Shown: in pieces, positions 8,950 to 17,458 of the stretch
Layout of the letters: each line of letters begins with the position of its first letter
Numbering within the stretch: the first letter of the stretch is position 1
Program-made: the position numbers and the translations under genes
Notes under the pieces: model-generated
The model's input: only the letters and a program-made list of their open reading frames with translations
What the model was told of the DNA's origin: nothing
The model's database searches: none
Assembly: GCF_038096175.1 (NCBI RefSeq)
Contig: NZ_CP151099.1
Span: 5,620,001 to 5,684,000, forward strand
Reading direction: 5' to 3'
Origin: Nostoc sp. UHCC 0302
GTDB lineage: Bacteria > Cyanobacteriota > Cyanobacteriia > Cyanobacteriales > Nostocaceae
Length of the DNA stretch: 64,000 nt

Positions 8950-9727
8950 AGCTTTGTAATCCTTGCCAGAAGAGTTATTTAGTATAATATAGCAATCAAA
9001 TTTCTGTAATGCTAAGCAAGTGGGTATTTTGTCTAAAAATTTTCAAGCAAATTAATATTTCTATGCAAAAGATAGTTTTTTGGTAGAATAGGATACTCTT
9101 TGAGAAAAATAACTGGTTATACTTTAAGAGTAGCGAGAACGAAAACGAAATTATTAGCCTGTAAATATAGAGGAGATTAAGCAGAATTATTGTCTATATA
9201 AACTGGTATTTGAAGCTATTCAGAAGAACGCTAGAATATATGGACAATTGCTATTAGGGTGCTGTTTACTTATCTACTTTTACAGGCTAATTTTATTTTC
9301 TACAGTTGCCTACAAACACACTTCATATATTTAATTTAATTAGCTAACATTAGCTGATAATTCTAAAGTTAACGAAAGTGCTTATCGTGTTAAGGCTTAC
9401 GTGAGTTTGACAGATTTTAAAAACCCCTCTTTGCGTCGAAGACGGGTTGGGGAGAGGTTCATCGAACTCACATTAAGGCTTTAATGCATTAGCGTCGGTT
9501 GCCGTCTCCAATTACTTCCAAGACGAGGAGTGTTTTGCAGTTAGAAAAATCTAAGCTGATGCTCGAATACTATAAGTTAAACACTTTAAACTTGAAAAGT
9601 CCGCAGAGGCGGACTTTGTTTATATAGTTAGAAATAATTCCGTCTCACTATTTACCAATTGATAATTGACAATTAATTAATTTAAGGTTTAAAGCCTCCC
9701 GCATTTGTCAACTGTCAATTGTTGAAA
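8950..9727. other. 778-bp intergenic region with repeats and one terminator-like hairpin
   Basis: No supported gene. The left half is AT-rich without clear structure. Around 9420-9460 there is a fragment of the CCCCTC...GGGGAGAGGTT type found dispersed in Nostoc. A perfect hairpin lies at 9596-9617 and heptad-like AATTGACAATT/CAACTGTCAATTGTT repeats at 9650-9725. Confidence 0.6.
9596..9621. terminator. Terminator-like hairpin
   Basis: A perfect 9-bp stem, AAAGTCCGC (9596-9604) with GCGGACTTT (9609-9617), closes a four-base AGAG loop and is followed by TGTTTATAT. The stem is symmetric enough to act on either strand. It could terminate the M48 protease operon on the minus strand, or be a dispersed palindrome. 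Confidence 0.45.
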
Positions 9728-11638
9728 TTAACTTTGCTTTAGAGAAGATGATTTTTGTTTTGAAATACCACGTTGAGGATTTAAAAATGGAGGTATGGGA
9801 CAGTCTAATGTCATAGCGATCGCTCTTAGTAAATCTGCCTCTGATGGAGTAACTTTATTATCTAAAAGTACTGTGTGAGCGCAGGCATCAACAATAGCTT
9901 GTTTAAGCTTGGGAGTTGCAAGGCGCAGGCGGTCGATGCTTTTTTTAACTTCAGGCAAATTACAGTTTACAGGTGTATCAACTTTTTCTTGTTGTCCAGC
10001 TCCAGGAAGTCTGAAAACTCCAGAATGAAATGCATAAGTAATTGCATCAGGTTGAGAGTGTCCGACGCGTGCAAGTGCTGAAAGTACTAGGATGCTATCT
10101 GACCAAATCTGCTCTATGGAGGTGAATTCTACCGTTGTCACGGACGTAGGATTTATACAAGGTTGGAGACGATACCACAGTATTAGCTGCAACACAAAAT
10201 GCCATAGTGATAAACTTCCGGTAGCTACAACTAAACCCTGTAGACATTTGTACAGCCTTTGGCAATCTTTGGCTGAATTTTGACGGAATGTAGGTATTGT
10301 CAAATCTACAAGTGGCAAGCGAATATTACGGTCTAACTGAGCAATTTCGCTACTAAATTCTAGAGTTTTTTCTACCACCTCAGCAGGTTGCACTTCACGC
10401 AACCACGTAATTTGGCGTTCTTGGATTTGGAGATTTTCAGTATCTAAGGCTAACGCAAAAGCGATCGCCATTGCACTTTGCTGCTCCCGCACGCCCAAGC
10501 GTAAAGATTCTGGTAGCTTTGACAACAGTGCTTGAGCATGGGCAAAATGCTCTGGTGCAACGCTTCCCACTTGGTTTACTACCTGTTCTGGTGTTGTAGC
10601 ATTTGTAGCACTAGCAAAACCCATTACTAAAGAATCTGGGGAAGAAGAAGTTCTCTGATTCCGGTTAGAAGATGGTACATTGCGAACCTTCACACCCCCA
10701 ATGCGGCGGATACGTTCTGTTAGAGGTGGATGGGTAGAAAATATATCTTCCCAGAAAGAGGGATTGAGGGCATTGCTAAAGAACATATGGCTGGCGGCTT
10801 CTGCATTTGGCGAAACCAAGCGTGAATCCATTTGTTGGAGTTTTTGCAATACTCCAGTCATGCCATTAGGGTTACGAGTGAACTGTACTGCTGAAGCATC
10901 GGCAAGAAATTCGCGTTGACGAGAAACTGCGGCTTTAATCAGACGTCCGCAGAGTAATCCGATACCGCCAATTGCCATTAGTGCTAAGCCAAATGCCCAT
11001 AGAGGTAAACCTTTATCTTCGCGGGAACTGCTGCGAAAACGTAACAGCAATTCTCCAGTTAAGTAGATGAACAAAATACCGTGTAGCAGTCCTACCAAAC
11101 GTAAATTCAGCTGCATATCTCCATTAAGAATGTGGCTGAATTCATGCCCGATAACTCCTTGTAACTCATCGCGGTTTAGGTGTTGCAAACTTCCACGGGT
11201 AACTCCAATTACGGCATCGTTGGGCGTAAACCCCGCAGCAAAAGCATTAATACCCGTTTCGGACTCTAGGAGATAGACTTCTGGCACGGAAATACCAGAA
11301 GCGATCGCCATTTCCTCAACAATATTTAATAGTTGTCGCCCTTGTTCATCTGCTGTTTCTGGCAGCAGCAGTCGTCCTCCCAACTCTTGGGCAATTACGC
11401 TTCCCCCTTCTCGGAGACAGAGGATTTTATACAAACTTGCCAGAGCGATCGCAATTATTGTGATTCCAGCTACGTAGAGAAATAATCCTGGATGCCACCA
11501 AATCCGAGGAGCCATGCGGAATAGAAATAACGCAGCAATATAAATCGCAAGAATCATGACTGCGATTGATAGGGTAAACAATCCAATTAACTGTTGCGTG
11601 TTTTGGCGTGCTTTATCTTGATGTTCAAAGAAATTCAT
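9728..11638 (-). CDS. M48 family membrane metalloprotease (HtpX-like)
   Basis: About 636 residues. Two N-terminal transmembrane helices (about 20-42 and 54-76) are followed by the peptidase domain with the zinc motif HEFSH (about 165-169), then HILNGD. Another hydrophobic pair lies at about 183-203 and 212-235, then RQREFLADASAVQFTRNP supplies the third zinc ligand, as in HtpX. The C-terminal 300 residues are an extension of unknown function, longer than HtpX (about 290 residues in total). The HtpX family degrades misfolded membrane proteins. It lies immediately downstream of lemA, the common LemA-M48 pairing. A GTG at 11644 directly follows the lemA stop; ATG 11638, preceded by AGGTG, is preferred. 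Confidence 0.88.
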   Translation of the reverse strand: MNFFEHQDKARQNTQQLIGLFTLSIAVMILAIYIAALFLFRMAPRIWWHPGLFLYVAGITIIAIALASLYKILCLREGGSVIAQELGGRLLLPETADEQGRQLLNIVEEMAIASGISVPEVYLLESETGINAFAAGFTPNDAVIGVTRGSLQHLNRDELQGVIGHEFSHILNGDMQLNLRLVGLLHGILFIYLTGELLLRFRSSSREDKGLPLWAFGLALMAIGGIGLLCGRLIKAAVSRQREFLADASAVQFTRNPNGMTGVLQKLQQMDSRLVSPNAEAASHMFFSNALNPSFWEDIFSTHPPLTERIRRIGGVKVRNVPSSNRNQRTSSSPDSLVMGFASATNATTPEQVVNQVGSVAPEHFAHAQALLSKLPESLRLGVREQQSAMAIAFALALDTENLQIQERQITWLREVQPAEVVEKTLEFSSEIAQLDRNIRLPLVDLTIPTFRQNSAKDCQRLYKCLQGLVVATGSLSLWHFVLQLILWYRLQPCINPTSVTTVEFTSIEQIWSDSILVLSALARVGHSQPDAITYAFHSGVFRLPGAGQQEKVDTPVNCNLPEVKKSIDRLRLATPKLKQAIVDACAHTVLLDNKVTPSEADLLRAIAMTLDCPIPPFLNPQRGISKQKSSSLKQS

Positions 11639-11644
11639 AGACAC

Positions 11645-12241
11645 CTAAAAAGACACGCGCGGGGCATTTTTCACTTCGGGAGCAGCTTCTGGTAGCAATT
11701 CTGCAAGAGTAAAGTTAAAACTATTGGCTATAAGATTGCTGGGGAAAGATTCGGATTTGGTGTTGTAAAGTGTTATGGCGTCATTGAAAGCTTGACGAGC
11801 AAAAGCAATCCGATTTTCAGTAGAAGATAGTTCTTCCATTACTTGACTCATGGCGCGATCGGCTTTTAAGTCTGGGTAAGATTCAGAAAGTACAATTAAG
11901 CGGCTTAATGCACCTGTCAACGCTGCTTCTGCATTGCCCAATTGCTGCATCGCTTGTGGATTACCTGGATTTTGTACGGCACGACTGCTAGCATTAATTG
12001 CAGAGTTACGAGCGGCAATCACCGCTTCTAGGGTTTCGCGCTCGTGTTTCATGTACCCTTTGGCAGTTTCTACCAAGTTAGGAATTAAGTCATAACGACG
12101 TTGTAATTGAACATCGATTTGAGAGTAAGCATTCTTGTAGCGGTTGCGATACTTGACTAAATCGTTGTAGCTATTAATGATAATTACAGTAACAATGGCA
12201 GCTACAGCAACAGAAAATATTAAAAGCCCGATAATACTCAT
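11645..12241 (-). CDS. lemA: LemA family protein
   Basis: About 198 residues. One N-terminal transmembrane helix (about 2-22) is followed by the LemA core: YNDLVKYRNRYKNAYSQIDVQLQRRYDLIPNLVETAKGYMKHE, then AESA-like helices, SESYPDLKADRAMSQVMEEL and the closing FNDAITLYNTKSESFPSNLIA. LemA proteins have a short periplasmic tail and a long helical domain; their biochemical role is not settled, but they are regularly encoded beside M48 or TPM-domain proteins. Here the stop codon is followed within six bases by the start of the M48 protease, so the two are surely one operon. The frame extends to a TTG at 12250, but ATG 12241 is the sensible start. Confidence 0.9.
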   Translation of the reverse strand: MSIIGLLIFSVAVAAIVTVIIINSYNDLVKYRNRYKNAYSQIDVQLQRRYDLIPNLVETAKGYMKHERETLEAVIAARNSAINASSRAVQNPGNPQAMQQLGNAEAALTGALSRLIVLSESYPDLKADRAMSQVMEELSSTENRIAFARQAFNDAITLYNTKSESFPSNLIANSFNFTLAELLPEAAPEVKNAPRVSF

Positions 12242-12531
12242 AAATTTCAATCCATTAACTTGTGGATGGAGAATTTAAACTGCTTTGAAAGGTAAATTTT
12301 TATAGCAATTTAAATAAATTACTGTTTTATAAATTTACTAATCAAAATAGTTTTTATATCTAGAAAAAGTTTGCTAGATATAAAAATGAGTTTATTTCAG
12401 TAAGTTGGCTTCGTCGTCTGTAGAATCAATTACGCAAGTTTACTGAGGTTAATCTCGCGCAGAGAGGAAGGATCAGAGAAAGCTGAGTCTTCACCAATAA
12501 TTTAAGACTGTGGTACGTGTCGTTAAATGAG

Positions 12532-12783
12532 TTACCTATTAATTTGGGTGAATAAAGAATAACCGCTGACAGCAACAATGAAAAGTATGGCAGCAGGAAA
12601 GATTACTACATCCCGGACAATAAATAAAATCCAATCTTTTCTAAGTTCTTGTTTAAATTTGAGTTCTCGCAGCTTTCGCTCAAGTTCTACGTCTTCTTTA
12701 GGCTGTAAGTTTGCTATTGATAAGGTTAGTGGATTGTCACCTTTTTTAGCAATTATTTCCGATAAATCTTTTTTATCTTTCAT
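12532..12783 (-). CDS. Small single-pass membrane protein, partner of the upstream RHH-like gene
   Basis: An 83-residue protein: a charged N-terminal half (MKDKKDLSEIIAKKGD, then VELERKLRELKFKQELRKDW) and one C-terminal transmembrane helix (about 56-77, FIVRDVVIFPAAILFIVAVSG). It starts four bases after the stop of the 75-residue gene at 12788-13015, so they are translated together. The frame could extend upstream by 17 residues into that gene, but the tight junction argues for ATG 12783. I do not recognise a family. In this toxin-antitoxin-rich island a membrane-acting partner is conceivable (inference). Confidence 0.6.
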   Translation of the reverse strand: MKDKKDLSEIIAKKGDNPLTLSIANLQPKEDVELERKLRELKFKQELRKDWILFIVRDVVIFPAAILFIVAVSGYSLFTQINR

Positions 12784-12787
12784 GCTA

Positions 12788-13015
12788 TTAGATGCCAACA
12801 ATTTCAGTTTCAATATTTTGGTTCTCGTCTGCAATCCAGATATGCTTGCCTTTTTGCTTGGCTTCTACTGCTATTTCTAAGAGTGCGATCGCTTTTAGCA
12901 ATACCTCAGCATTATCTACATTCATTTGTTGCGCCAGATGGTTGAGTGTCTCATAAAGTTCTGGCGATAAATCTAAATTTATTTGAATTCGTTGGGTTTT
13001 TCCTTGTGCAATCAT
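12788..13015 (-). CDS. Ribbon-helix-helix-like small protein (antitoxin-like)
   Basis: A 75-residue protein with the pattern of an RHH DNA-binding protein: a basic N-terminal strand (KTQRIQINLDLSPELYETLNHLAQQMN) followed by two helices (NAEVLLKAIALLEIAVEAKQKG) and an acidic tail. This resembles CopG/VapB-like antitoxins and the small cyanobacterial proteins that precede PIN genes. A decayed PIN gene lies just upstream at 13073-13204 on the same strand, and a small membrane protein follows four bases downstream. It may be the surviving half of an old toxin-antitoxin module or a regulator of the membrane protein. Confidence 0.65.
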   Translation of the reverse strand: MIAQGKTQRIQINLDLSPELYETLNHLAQQMNVDNAEVLLKAIALLEIAVEAKQKGKHIWIADENQNIETEIVGI

Positions 13016-13072
13016 TTTTAAAATATTTGTATAAAGTAAAACTAGATTTTAATATCAGAAACACATATTAAA

Positions 13073-13204
13073 TCAAATAAAAGGATTTAATATTTTTACT
13101 TTATTATTTATTAGCTGATTATGCTGCATATCTTCCGAGTAAATAATTGAGCATTCACTTAGTAAAGCTGTAGCTATAATCATAACGTCCAAGAGAGCGA
13201 TCAC
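13073..13204 (-). pseudogene. 3' remnant of a PIN-domain (VapC-like) toxin gene
   Basis: Reading the minus strand from 13204 to a TGA at 13073 gives 43 residues that look like the C-terminus of a PIN RNase: LLDVMIIATALLSECS (with the conserved Asp), then IIYSEDMQHNQ and a final LNPF. PIN proteins commonly end D-(A/M)-(L/I)-I...ILYSEDMQHG...NPF. The N-terminal two thirds, with the other catalytic acids, is absent: upstream the frame meets a HIP1 site and a TAA at 13238-13240. A related short fragment recurs at about 13843-13870. The gene is therefore dead. Confidence 0.65.
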
Positions 13205-13366
13205 GGGTGATAAATTAGTTAATGCGATCGCATATATTTACTCTAAGACAATGGGGCGACTGAAGTCGCGGTTAAAGTAAACTAGCTACGAATATTTCAA
13301 GAAATTATATAATTAGTCAACATTGATTATTACTGATGCAGATCATCTCAATGCTTTTCTGTTAGT

Positions 13367-13585
13367 TCATCTGTTTTCGAGGAATTCATCAACTGTAATT
13401 CCTACCTGTCTAATCAAACTTCTAAGTAATCCAGGTGCTAATTCCCGATGATTAGGAATTGATAAAGTTGGTTTGGATTCACACCAAAGTATCATGTGAC
13501 TTCCAGTTTGGTGATCTAATATATAACCAAACTTTTCAAAAATCTTGACAGCTTCTTTACCGGAGATATTTGATAAACGTCCCAT
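13367..13585 (-). CDS. hicA: HicA-type mRNA interferase toxin
   Basis: A 72-residue HicA protein with a dsRBD-like fold. HicA cleaves mRNA without needing the ribosome and is neutralised by HicB. The N-terminal ISGKEAVKIFEKFGYILDHQTGSHMIL holds the GSHMIL motif with the catalytic His (about residue 30), and IPNHRELAPGLLRSLIRQVGI is the usual C-terminal helix region. It begins directly after the HicB stop codon with no spacer, i.e. antitoxin first, toxin second. All expected motifs are intact, so the toxin is probably active. Confidence 0.9.
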   Translation of the reverse strand: MGRLSNISGKEAVKIFEKFGYILDHQTGSHMILWCESKPTLSIPNHRELAPGLLRSLIRQVGITVDEFLENR

Positions 13586-13804
13586 TTATACTACAACTTC
13601 CCCGATAAAAACTTGCGATTCCTTCATAATATAAGGTTGGCCATGTTTAGCTTGAACATGGAGATATCCTGTAATGGCATCTTTAATATTTTCAATTGCC
13701 TCATCTAGGGTTTTGCCTTGACTCACACAGCCTGGAAGTTCAGGAACTTCAGCAATATAGCCTTCATATTCTGAATCAAAGGTAAAAATAACTTGAAATC
13801 TCAT
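13586..13804 (-). CDS. hicB: HicB-type antitoxin
   Basis: A 72-residue protein with the HicB partial RNase-H fold: FDSEYEGYIAEVPELPGCVSQGKTLDEAIENIKDAITGYL is the standard HicB signature. It lacks a C-terminal HTH or RHH extension, so it is the short form and DNA binding may depend on other factors. It is translationally coupled to the hicA toxin gene, whose ATG touches the hicB stop codon. Confidence 0.9.
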   Translation of the reverse strand: MRFQVIFTFDSEYEGYIAEVPELPGCVSQGKTLDEAIENIKDAITGYLHVQAKHGQPYIMKESQVFIGEVVV

Positions 13805-13988
13805 AATAAATTAATTTTTTCTAGTTGAGTGCCTAAAATAAATATAACGTCCAAGAGAGTGATCGCACTATGCTTAACTATAAGACTCAACTGAAAATCT
13901 ACTACAAATAATAATCAATGCGATCGCATATATTTACTCTCAGGCAATGGTGCGATCGCTTTTAGCAAAACTTCAGCATTATATTGTT

Positions 13989-14390
13989 TTAAAGTAAAAT
14001 CCAGTTCTCTAACTGTAAATTAGAAATACGGCTGTAGTGACGAGTATTGTTAGTTACTAAAATGTAATTTCTTGTTAATGCAACACTAGCGATTAGTAAA
14101 TCAAATTCAGCAATTGTTTGTCCTATTTTACGAAGTTCTGCCTTTAATTCACCAAACTTTTTGAGAGCAGGGTCGCTTAAAGGTAAAACGGGTAAGTTCT
14201 GAATAAATTGCTCTGCATTAGCTAAGTTTTCTGATACTCGATTAGAATTGTATGCACCATAGTACAATTCAGCAGCAGTGATGGCACAAATACTTACCTT
14301 ACTCCATCCTACTGTTAAAAGTTTTTCCCTAACTGGCTGGCGACCATTAAGCCAATATATACAGGTATCAGTGTCGAGTAAATAATTCAC
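13989..14390 (-). CDS. vapC: VapC-type PIN-domain toxin
   Basis: A 133-residue PIN RNase. Expected acidic residues are in place: Asp6 (YLLDTDTC), Glu about 41 (TAAELYYGA), Asp about 97 (AEFDLLIASVAL) and the final NNTRHYSRI with the last polar residue. PIN toxins of this class cleave tRNA or rRNA. The start is GTG at 14390, overlapping the stop of the upstream antitoxin-like gene (GTGA overlap), so the pair is coupled. The gene is complete, unlike the PIN remnant 0.8 kb away. A fragment resembling the RHH gene at 12886-12918 follows its stop codon at 13960-13984. Confidence 0.9.
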   Translation of the reverse strand: MNYLLDTDTCIYWLNGRQPVREKLLTVGWSKVSICAITAAELYYGAYNSNRVSENLANAEQFIQNLPVLPLSDPALKKFGELKAELRKIGQTIAEFDLLIASVALTRNYILVTNNTRHYSRISNLQLENWILL

Positions 14391-14671
14391 AAGGTATAAT
14401 CGCGATCGTTTACAGTACGACTTGAATATATTTCATCGATAATTTCTTCAGCAGTGCGTGTGTCTTCCCAAGTTCCGAAAGTTTCTAAAAAAGCTTGTGG
14501 GGGATGATTTGAATCTGTTGGTTTTATTAACAAATTCTCTTGTTCTAGTTTCTGTCTCTCTTGTTTAATAACCTTCTGAACAATTTTGACGATTAAAGCT
14601 TCTAAATCTTCTACTGTTAGGCTACTTATAAGTTGGTCTGATGTATATTGGGTATTTTCCATAAAAAACAT
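14387..14671 (-). CDS. Antitoxin-like protein paired with VapC
   Basis: A 94-residue protein overlapping the start of vapC by four bases. The N-terminal half is helical (TSDQLISSLTVEDLEALIVKIVQKVIKQERQKLEQEN) and probably dimerises. The C-terminal half (PQAFLETFGTWEDTRTAEEIIDEIYSSR) is the toxin-binding tail seen in many cyanobacterial PIN partners. No clear DNA-binding motif is visible. M4 (ATG 14662) is an alternative start with GGAA placed upstream of it. Position and tail make the antitoxin role likely. Confidence 0.8.
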   Translation of the reverse strand: MFFMENTQYTSDQLISSLTVEDLEALIVKIVQKVIKQERQKLEQENLLIKPTDSNHPPQAFLETFGTWEDTRTAEEIIDEIYSSRTVNDRDYTL

Positions 14672-14693
14672 TTCCAGCTATTGAAGTCGATAT

Positions 14694-14799
14694 TATAGCG
14701 GTTTTCGCATGAATAAGGTATAGAAAAAATCATTTACTCGTAGGGGCATACACTTATGCGCCCTTACCTGTGTACCTCATTTAAATGAAAATCGCTATA
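14694..14799. mobile_element. MITE-like element, 106 bp
   Basis: The ends are inverted repeats: TATAGCGGTTTTC at the left (14694-14706) and GAAAATCGCTATA at the right (14787-14799), one mismatch in 13. The inside is non-coding and contains GTAGGGGCATACACTTATGCG. The size, terminal inverted repeats and lack of a transposase gene fit a non-autonomous miniature element. Confidence 0.65.
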
Positions 14800-14870
14800 T
14801 TGTATTTTACCTTAGAGCTTATTTATAATATATCGCTCTTTTCCTCAACGCTTTAGTAGTCCTATATCTT

Positions 14871-15051
14871 GTAAATCAAGTTTCTGGCTTGTAAATCAGC
14901 TTTTGCAACTTATAAATCAAGTTTTGAAATCGTAAATCAAGTTTTGAACTTCTAAATCAATTTTTGAACTCGTAAATCAAGTTTTAAACTTCTAAATCAA
15001 GTTTTGAAATCGTAAATTAGCTTCAGAACTCATGAATCAGGTTTTGAAGCT
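14871..15051. repeat. 20-bp tandem repeat array, nine units
   Basis: Nine head-to-tail imperfect units of about 20 bp with consensus GTAAATCAAGTTTTGAACTT, alternating between ends AACTT/C and AAATC. One unit has 21 bp. The period is not a multiple of three, so the array is unlikely to be coding. It lies about 190 bp downstream of the phosphoketolase-like gene. The rest of 15052-15244 is AT-rich without visible features. Confidence 0.85.
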
Positions 15052-15244
15052 AAAAGTCTATTCTCAAGCTCAATATACTTTTGTTATCGACAATTTTCAT
15101 CAAATATCGTTGGATTACTATTGTTTGCTAATTCCAAGGCTGGAAAAATCCTGTTAAATAAAAAACGCAAATATACGCATAAAAACGCCATATTTCAGCG
15201 TTTATACACATATAAATGCGATAAAAGTAGAGGAAATTGTAGCT

Positions 15245-17458
15245 TTAATGCACTAACGCGATCGCTCTTTTTGTCAACGCCTCCGCAGTCAAACCATTAA
15301 ACGCCATCAACTCACCAGCACTCGCTGTAGTTTCCCCACGCTTCCAAGCAAAAGTATCGCGCTTGGCTGTACTCCGCAGCAAAATTGGTTCCAGCATCCC
15401 CGCAGCACCACCTGTTACAGCAATTAGCGCATCACCATCAAATAATTTGGCAAATTGTGCGTCATCCAAGAAACCGCCTTCGGGTTCAGAACAAGTTTCC
15501 CACGCAGTATCATCCGAACGATACAATTGCCGAGGATTGATTACAGAAACTATCTTGACGCCAATACCTTCATTTTCTAAGAAAGTAGCTGCTTCAAAAA
15601 CTGGTAATAATGTTAAATCGCCAATCACAGCAAATACAACTTGCTTGTCACCCGCAACTTCATGCAACACAACAGCACCATCACGTAATGCTTGACGAGT
15701 TTGTTCTAAAGTGGTGCGAATTGGTAACGGCGACTTACTTGCAGTAATCACAATTCCTTTATTCTTAGTTTTTAATGCCCAGTCATAACAAACTTGGATA
15801 CTATTAGCATCGGGGGGAAATAATGGGAAAACATTTCCATTTCGCATCAGCGAAGCAAAGTAAGCTTCAATTTCTGGACGTTGGTGAGTCCAGCCGTTAC
15901 GCCCTTGCTCTAATGCTCCTGCTGTGAATAAAGTAGTAGTCGAGGGAGTTTGACGGCGCAATTCTGCCATTGCTTGCGTTACAGTTTGCCAAATTGGTAA
16001 TCCATTGATGGCAAAAGATTCGTAGGAACACCACAAAGTTCTCGCACCCATTAGCGATAAACCAGCAGCTAAACCTGCACAAGCATCTTCACTCAAAGGT
16101 TCGTAAACTTGTCCGTTTGGTGCTTGGTTATATAAATCATCGGGTGTGGGGTGGATAATCTTGAGTGCTTGGTTGATGTTGGCAATTCCTGATGCTTCGT
16201 TACCATCGGCGTTGGTGACAAGGAAATTTTTATCTTTTTGTCCTACTATTCCCACCAATCGTCCCATCGCGGTTGTGGAAACCTTTGGTTCACCACCAAC
16301 TGCATATTCTTCTAAAGGTAATTCGCCTAAATCTGGTAATGGTAATTCAAATTCTGTGACTACAGTTTTCGCTGCGGGGCCACCGCCAGCGCGTTCAGCA
16401 TTTGTCCGTACTAATTGCCAAGCTTCTGGTGATAAAGCACGTCCTTGCAATGCACTAATAATATGAGGAGCATCCAGCGTATCTTTAGGATAGAGGTTGT
16501 GAGATTTAGCACCTCTAGCGTGGACTCCTGCGCCCTTAAGTTGTTTAATGATGAAGACGGTAAGCTTGCCGCCTAGTGCCGATCGCGCTGCTTGATCTAC
16601 ACCCGAAAGTACTGCTTTAGTAAATGCTAGCCGTTGCTCAAAGGAAAAAGCGGTACTATCAACATAATCCCCTGGTTGGTTTTGATCATCAAAATCCTTG
16701 GCATCCACCAACACGACTTCATCAAAACCGTTACCTTGCCAGTATGCTTTCATCTGTTCATTGGTTTTGAGAGAAACCATGCTGTGATGTTCTTGGCTGT
16801 AACCATTCCACACCAACACAGGTAAGAAGTTTGTGACAGCAGGATAAGCAGTATGGAAGTGAGCGATCGCACTTACAATATAAGGCTCACCCAGTCCACC
16901 ATCACCAACTGTAAACGGGAATAATTTATCTTTGTGGAGTAGCGCAGCGGATAAAGCAAAGTGTTGTCCTTGCCCCAAAGGCCCCGCAGGTGCAAGAATA
17001 CCAGGGATGTAACCAGAAAGATGTCCTAAAAGTCCATGCTTTTCCCGAAAGCGATCGCGCAATTGTTGGACTGTAAAAATTCCCATGTCCTCCAAAGAAC
17101 GATCCAAGAACATGGCACTATAAAATCCGGGGGCGTGGTGTCCAACTTCCGTGATAATATTTTTATGTCCCAGCATGACCAAAGCTGCATAAGCTTCCGC
17201 TTGGCTGGCGAATCCGCCTGGATGCCCAGAAGCTTTGCTAGCGGTTACTTGTAGTGTCAGGTAACGTAGAGCATCAGCAGCCAGTAGAGTTTGATACACA
17301 GCAGCATCATCTGTAGGATCAGCGATCGCTACCTTACCCGATTCAATAGCAGGTTTTGCAGCATAAGTTTCAAAATCTGGTAGTGCTTCACCAAAATATT
17401 GAATCCCTTCAGAAAAATTGGGAAGCGCTGAAGATGCCTTTGGGGTGATTGCCGTCAT
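15245..17458 (-). CDS. Phosphoketolase/transketolase-like thiamine-diphosphate enzyme
   Basis: A 737-residue TPP enzyme of the transketolase/phosphoketolase superfamily. The N-terminal third has ASGHPGGFASQAEAYAAL and a VGDGGLGEP...WNGY stretch fitting the GDG-x(about 25)-N cofactor motif. The C-terminal part has YESFAINGLPIWQ, GWTHQRPEIEAYF and LFPPDANSIQVCYD, closely recalling phosphoketolases (YEAF, GFSHQDPG, LPPDAN). Phosphoketolases split xylulose-5-P or fructose-6-P with phosphate to acetyl-P. This one is shorter than the usual 790-820 residues and its GDGGLGEP replaces the canonical GDGEAETGP, so the substrate may differ. Downstream lies a tandem array; upstream is a P450 on the other strand. 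Superfamily call sure, reaction not. Confidence 0.82.
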   Translation of the reverse strand: MTAITPKASSALPNFSEGIQYFGEALPDFETYAAKPAIESGKVAIADPTDDAAVYQTLLAADALRYLTLQVTASKASGHPGGFASQAEAYAALVMLGHKNIITEVGHHAPGFYSAMFLDRSLEDMGIFTVQQLRDRFREKHGLLGHLSGYIPGILAPAGPLGQGQHFALSAALLHKDKLFPFTVGDGGLGEPYIVSAIAHFHTAYPAVTNFLPVLVWNGYSQEHHSMVSLKTNEQMKAYWQGNGFDEVVLVDAKDFDDQNQPGDYVDSTAFSFEQRLAFTKAVLSGVDQAARSALGGKLTVFIIKQLKGAGVHARGAKSHNLYPKDTLDAPHIISALQGRALSPEAWQLVRTNAERAGGGPAAKTVVTEFELPLPDLGELPLEEYAVGGEPKVSTTAMGRLVGIVGQKDKNFLVTNADGNEASGIANINQALKIIHPTPDDLYNQAPNGQVYEPLSEDACAGLAAGLSLMGARTLWCSYESFAINGLPIWQTVTQAMAELRRQTPSTTTLFTAGALEQGRNGWTHQRPEIEAYFASLMRNGNVFPLFPPDANSIQVCYDWALKTKNKGIVITASKSPLPIRTTLEQTRQALRDGAVVLHEVAGDKQVVFAVIGDLTLLPVFEAATFLENEGIGVKIVSVINPRQLYRSDDTAWETCSEPEGGFLDDAQFAKLFDGDALIAVTGGAAGMLEPILLRSTAKRDTFAWKRGETTASAGELMAFNGLTAEALTKRAIALVH

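Noticed and set aside
14871-15051. CRISPR array
   Set aside because: Units are contiguous without unique spacers and vary internally; no cas genes are near.
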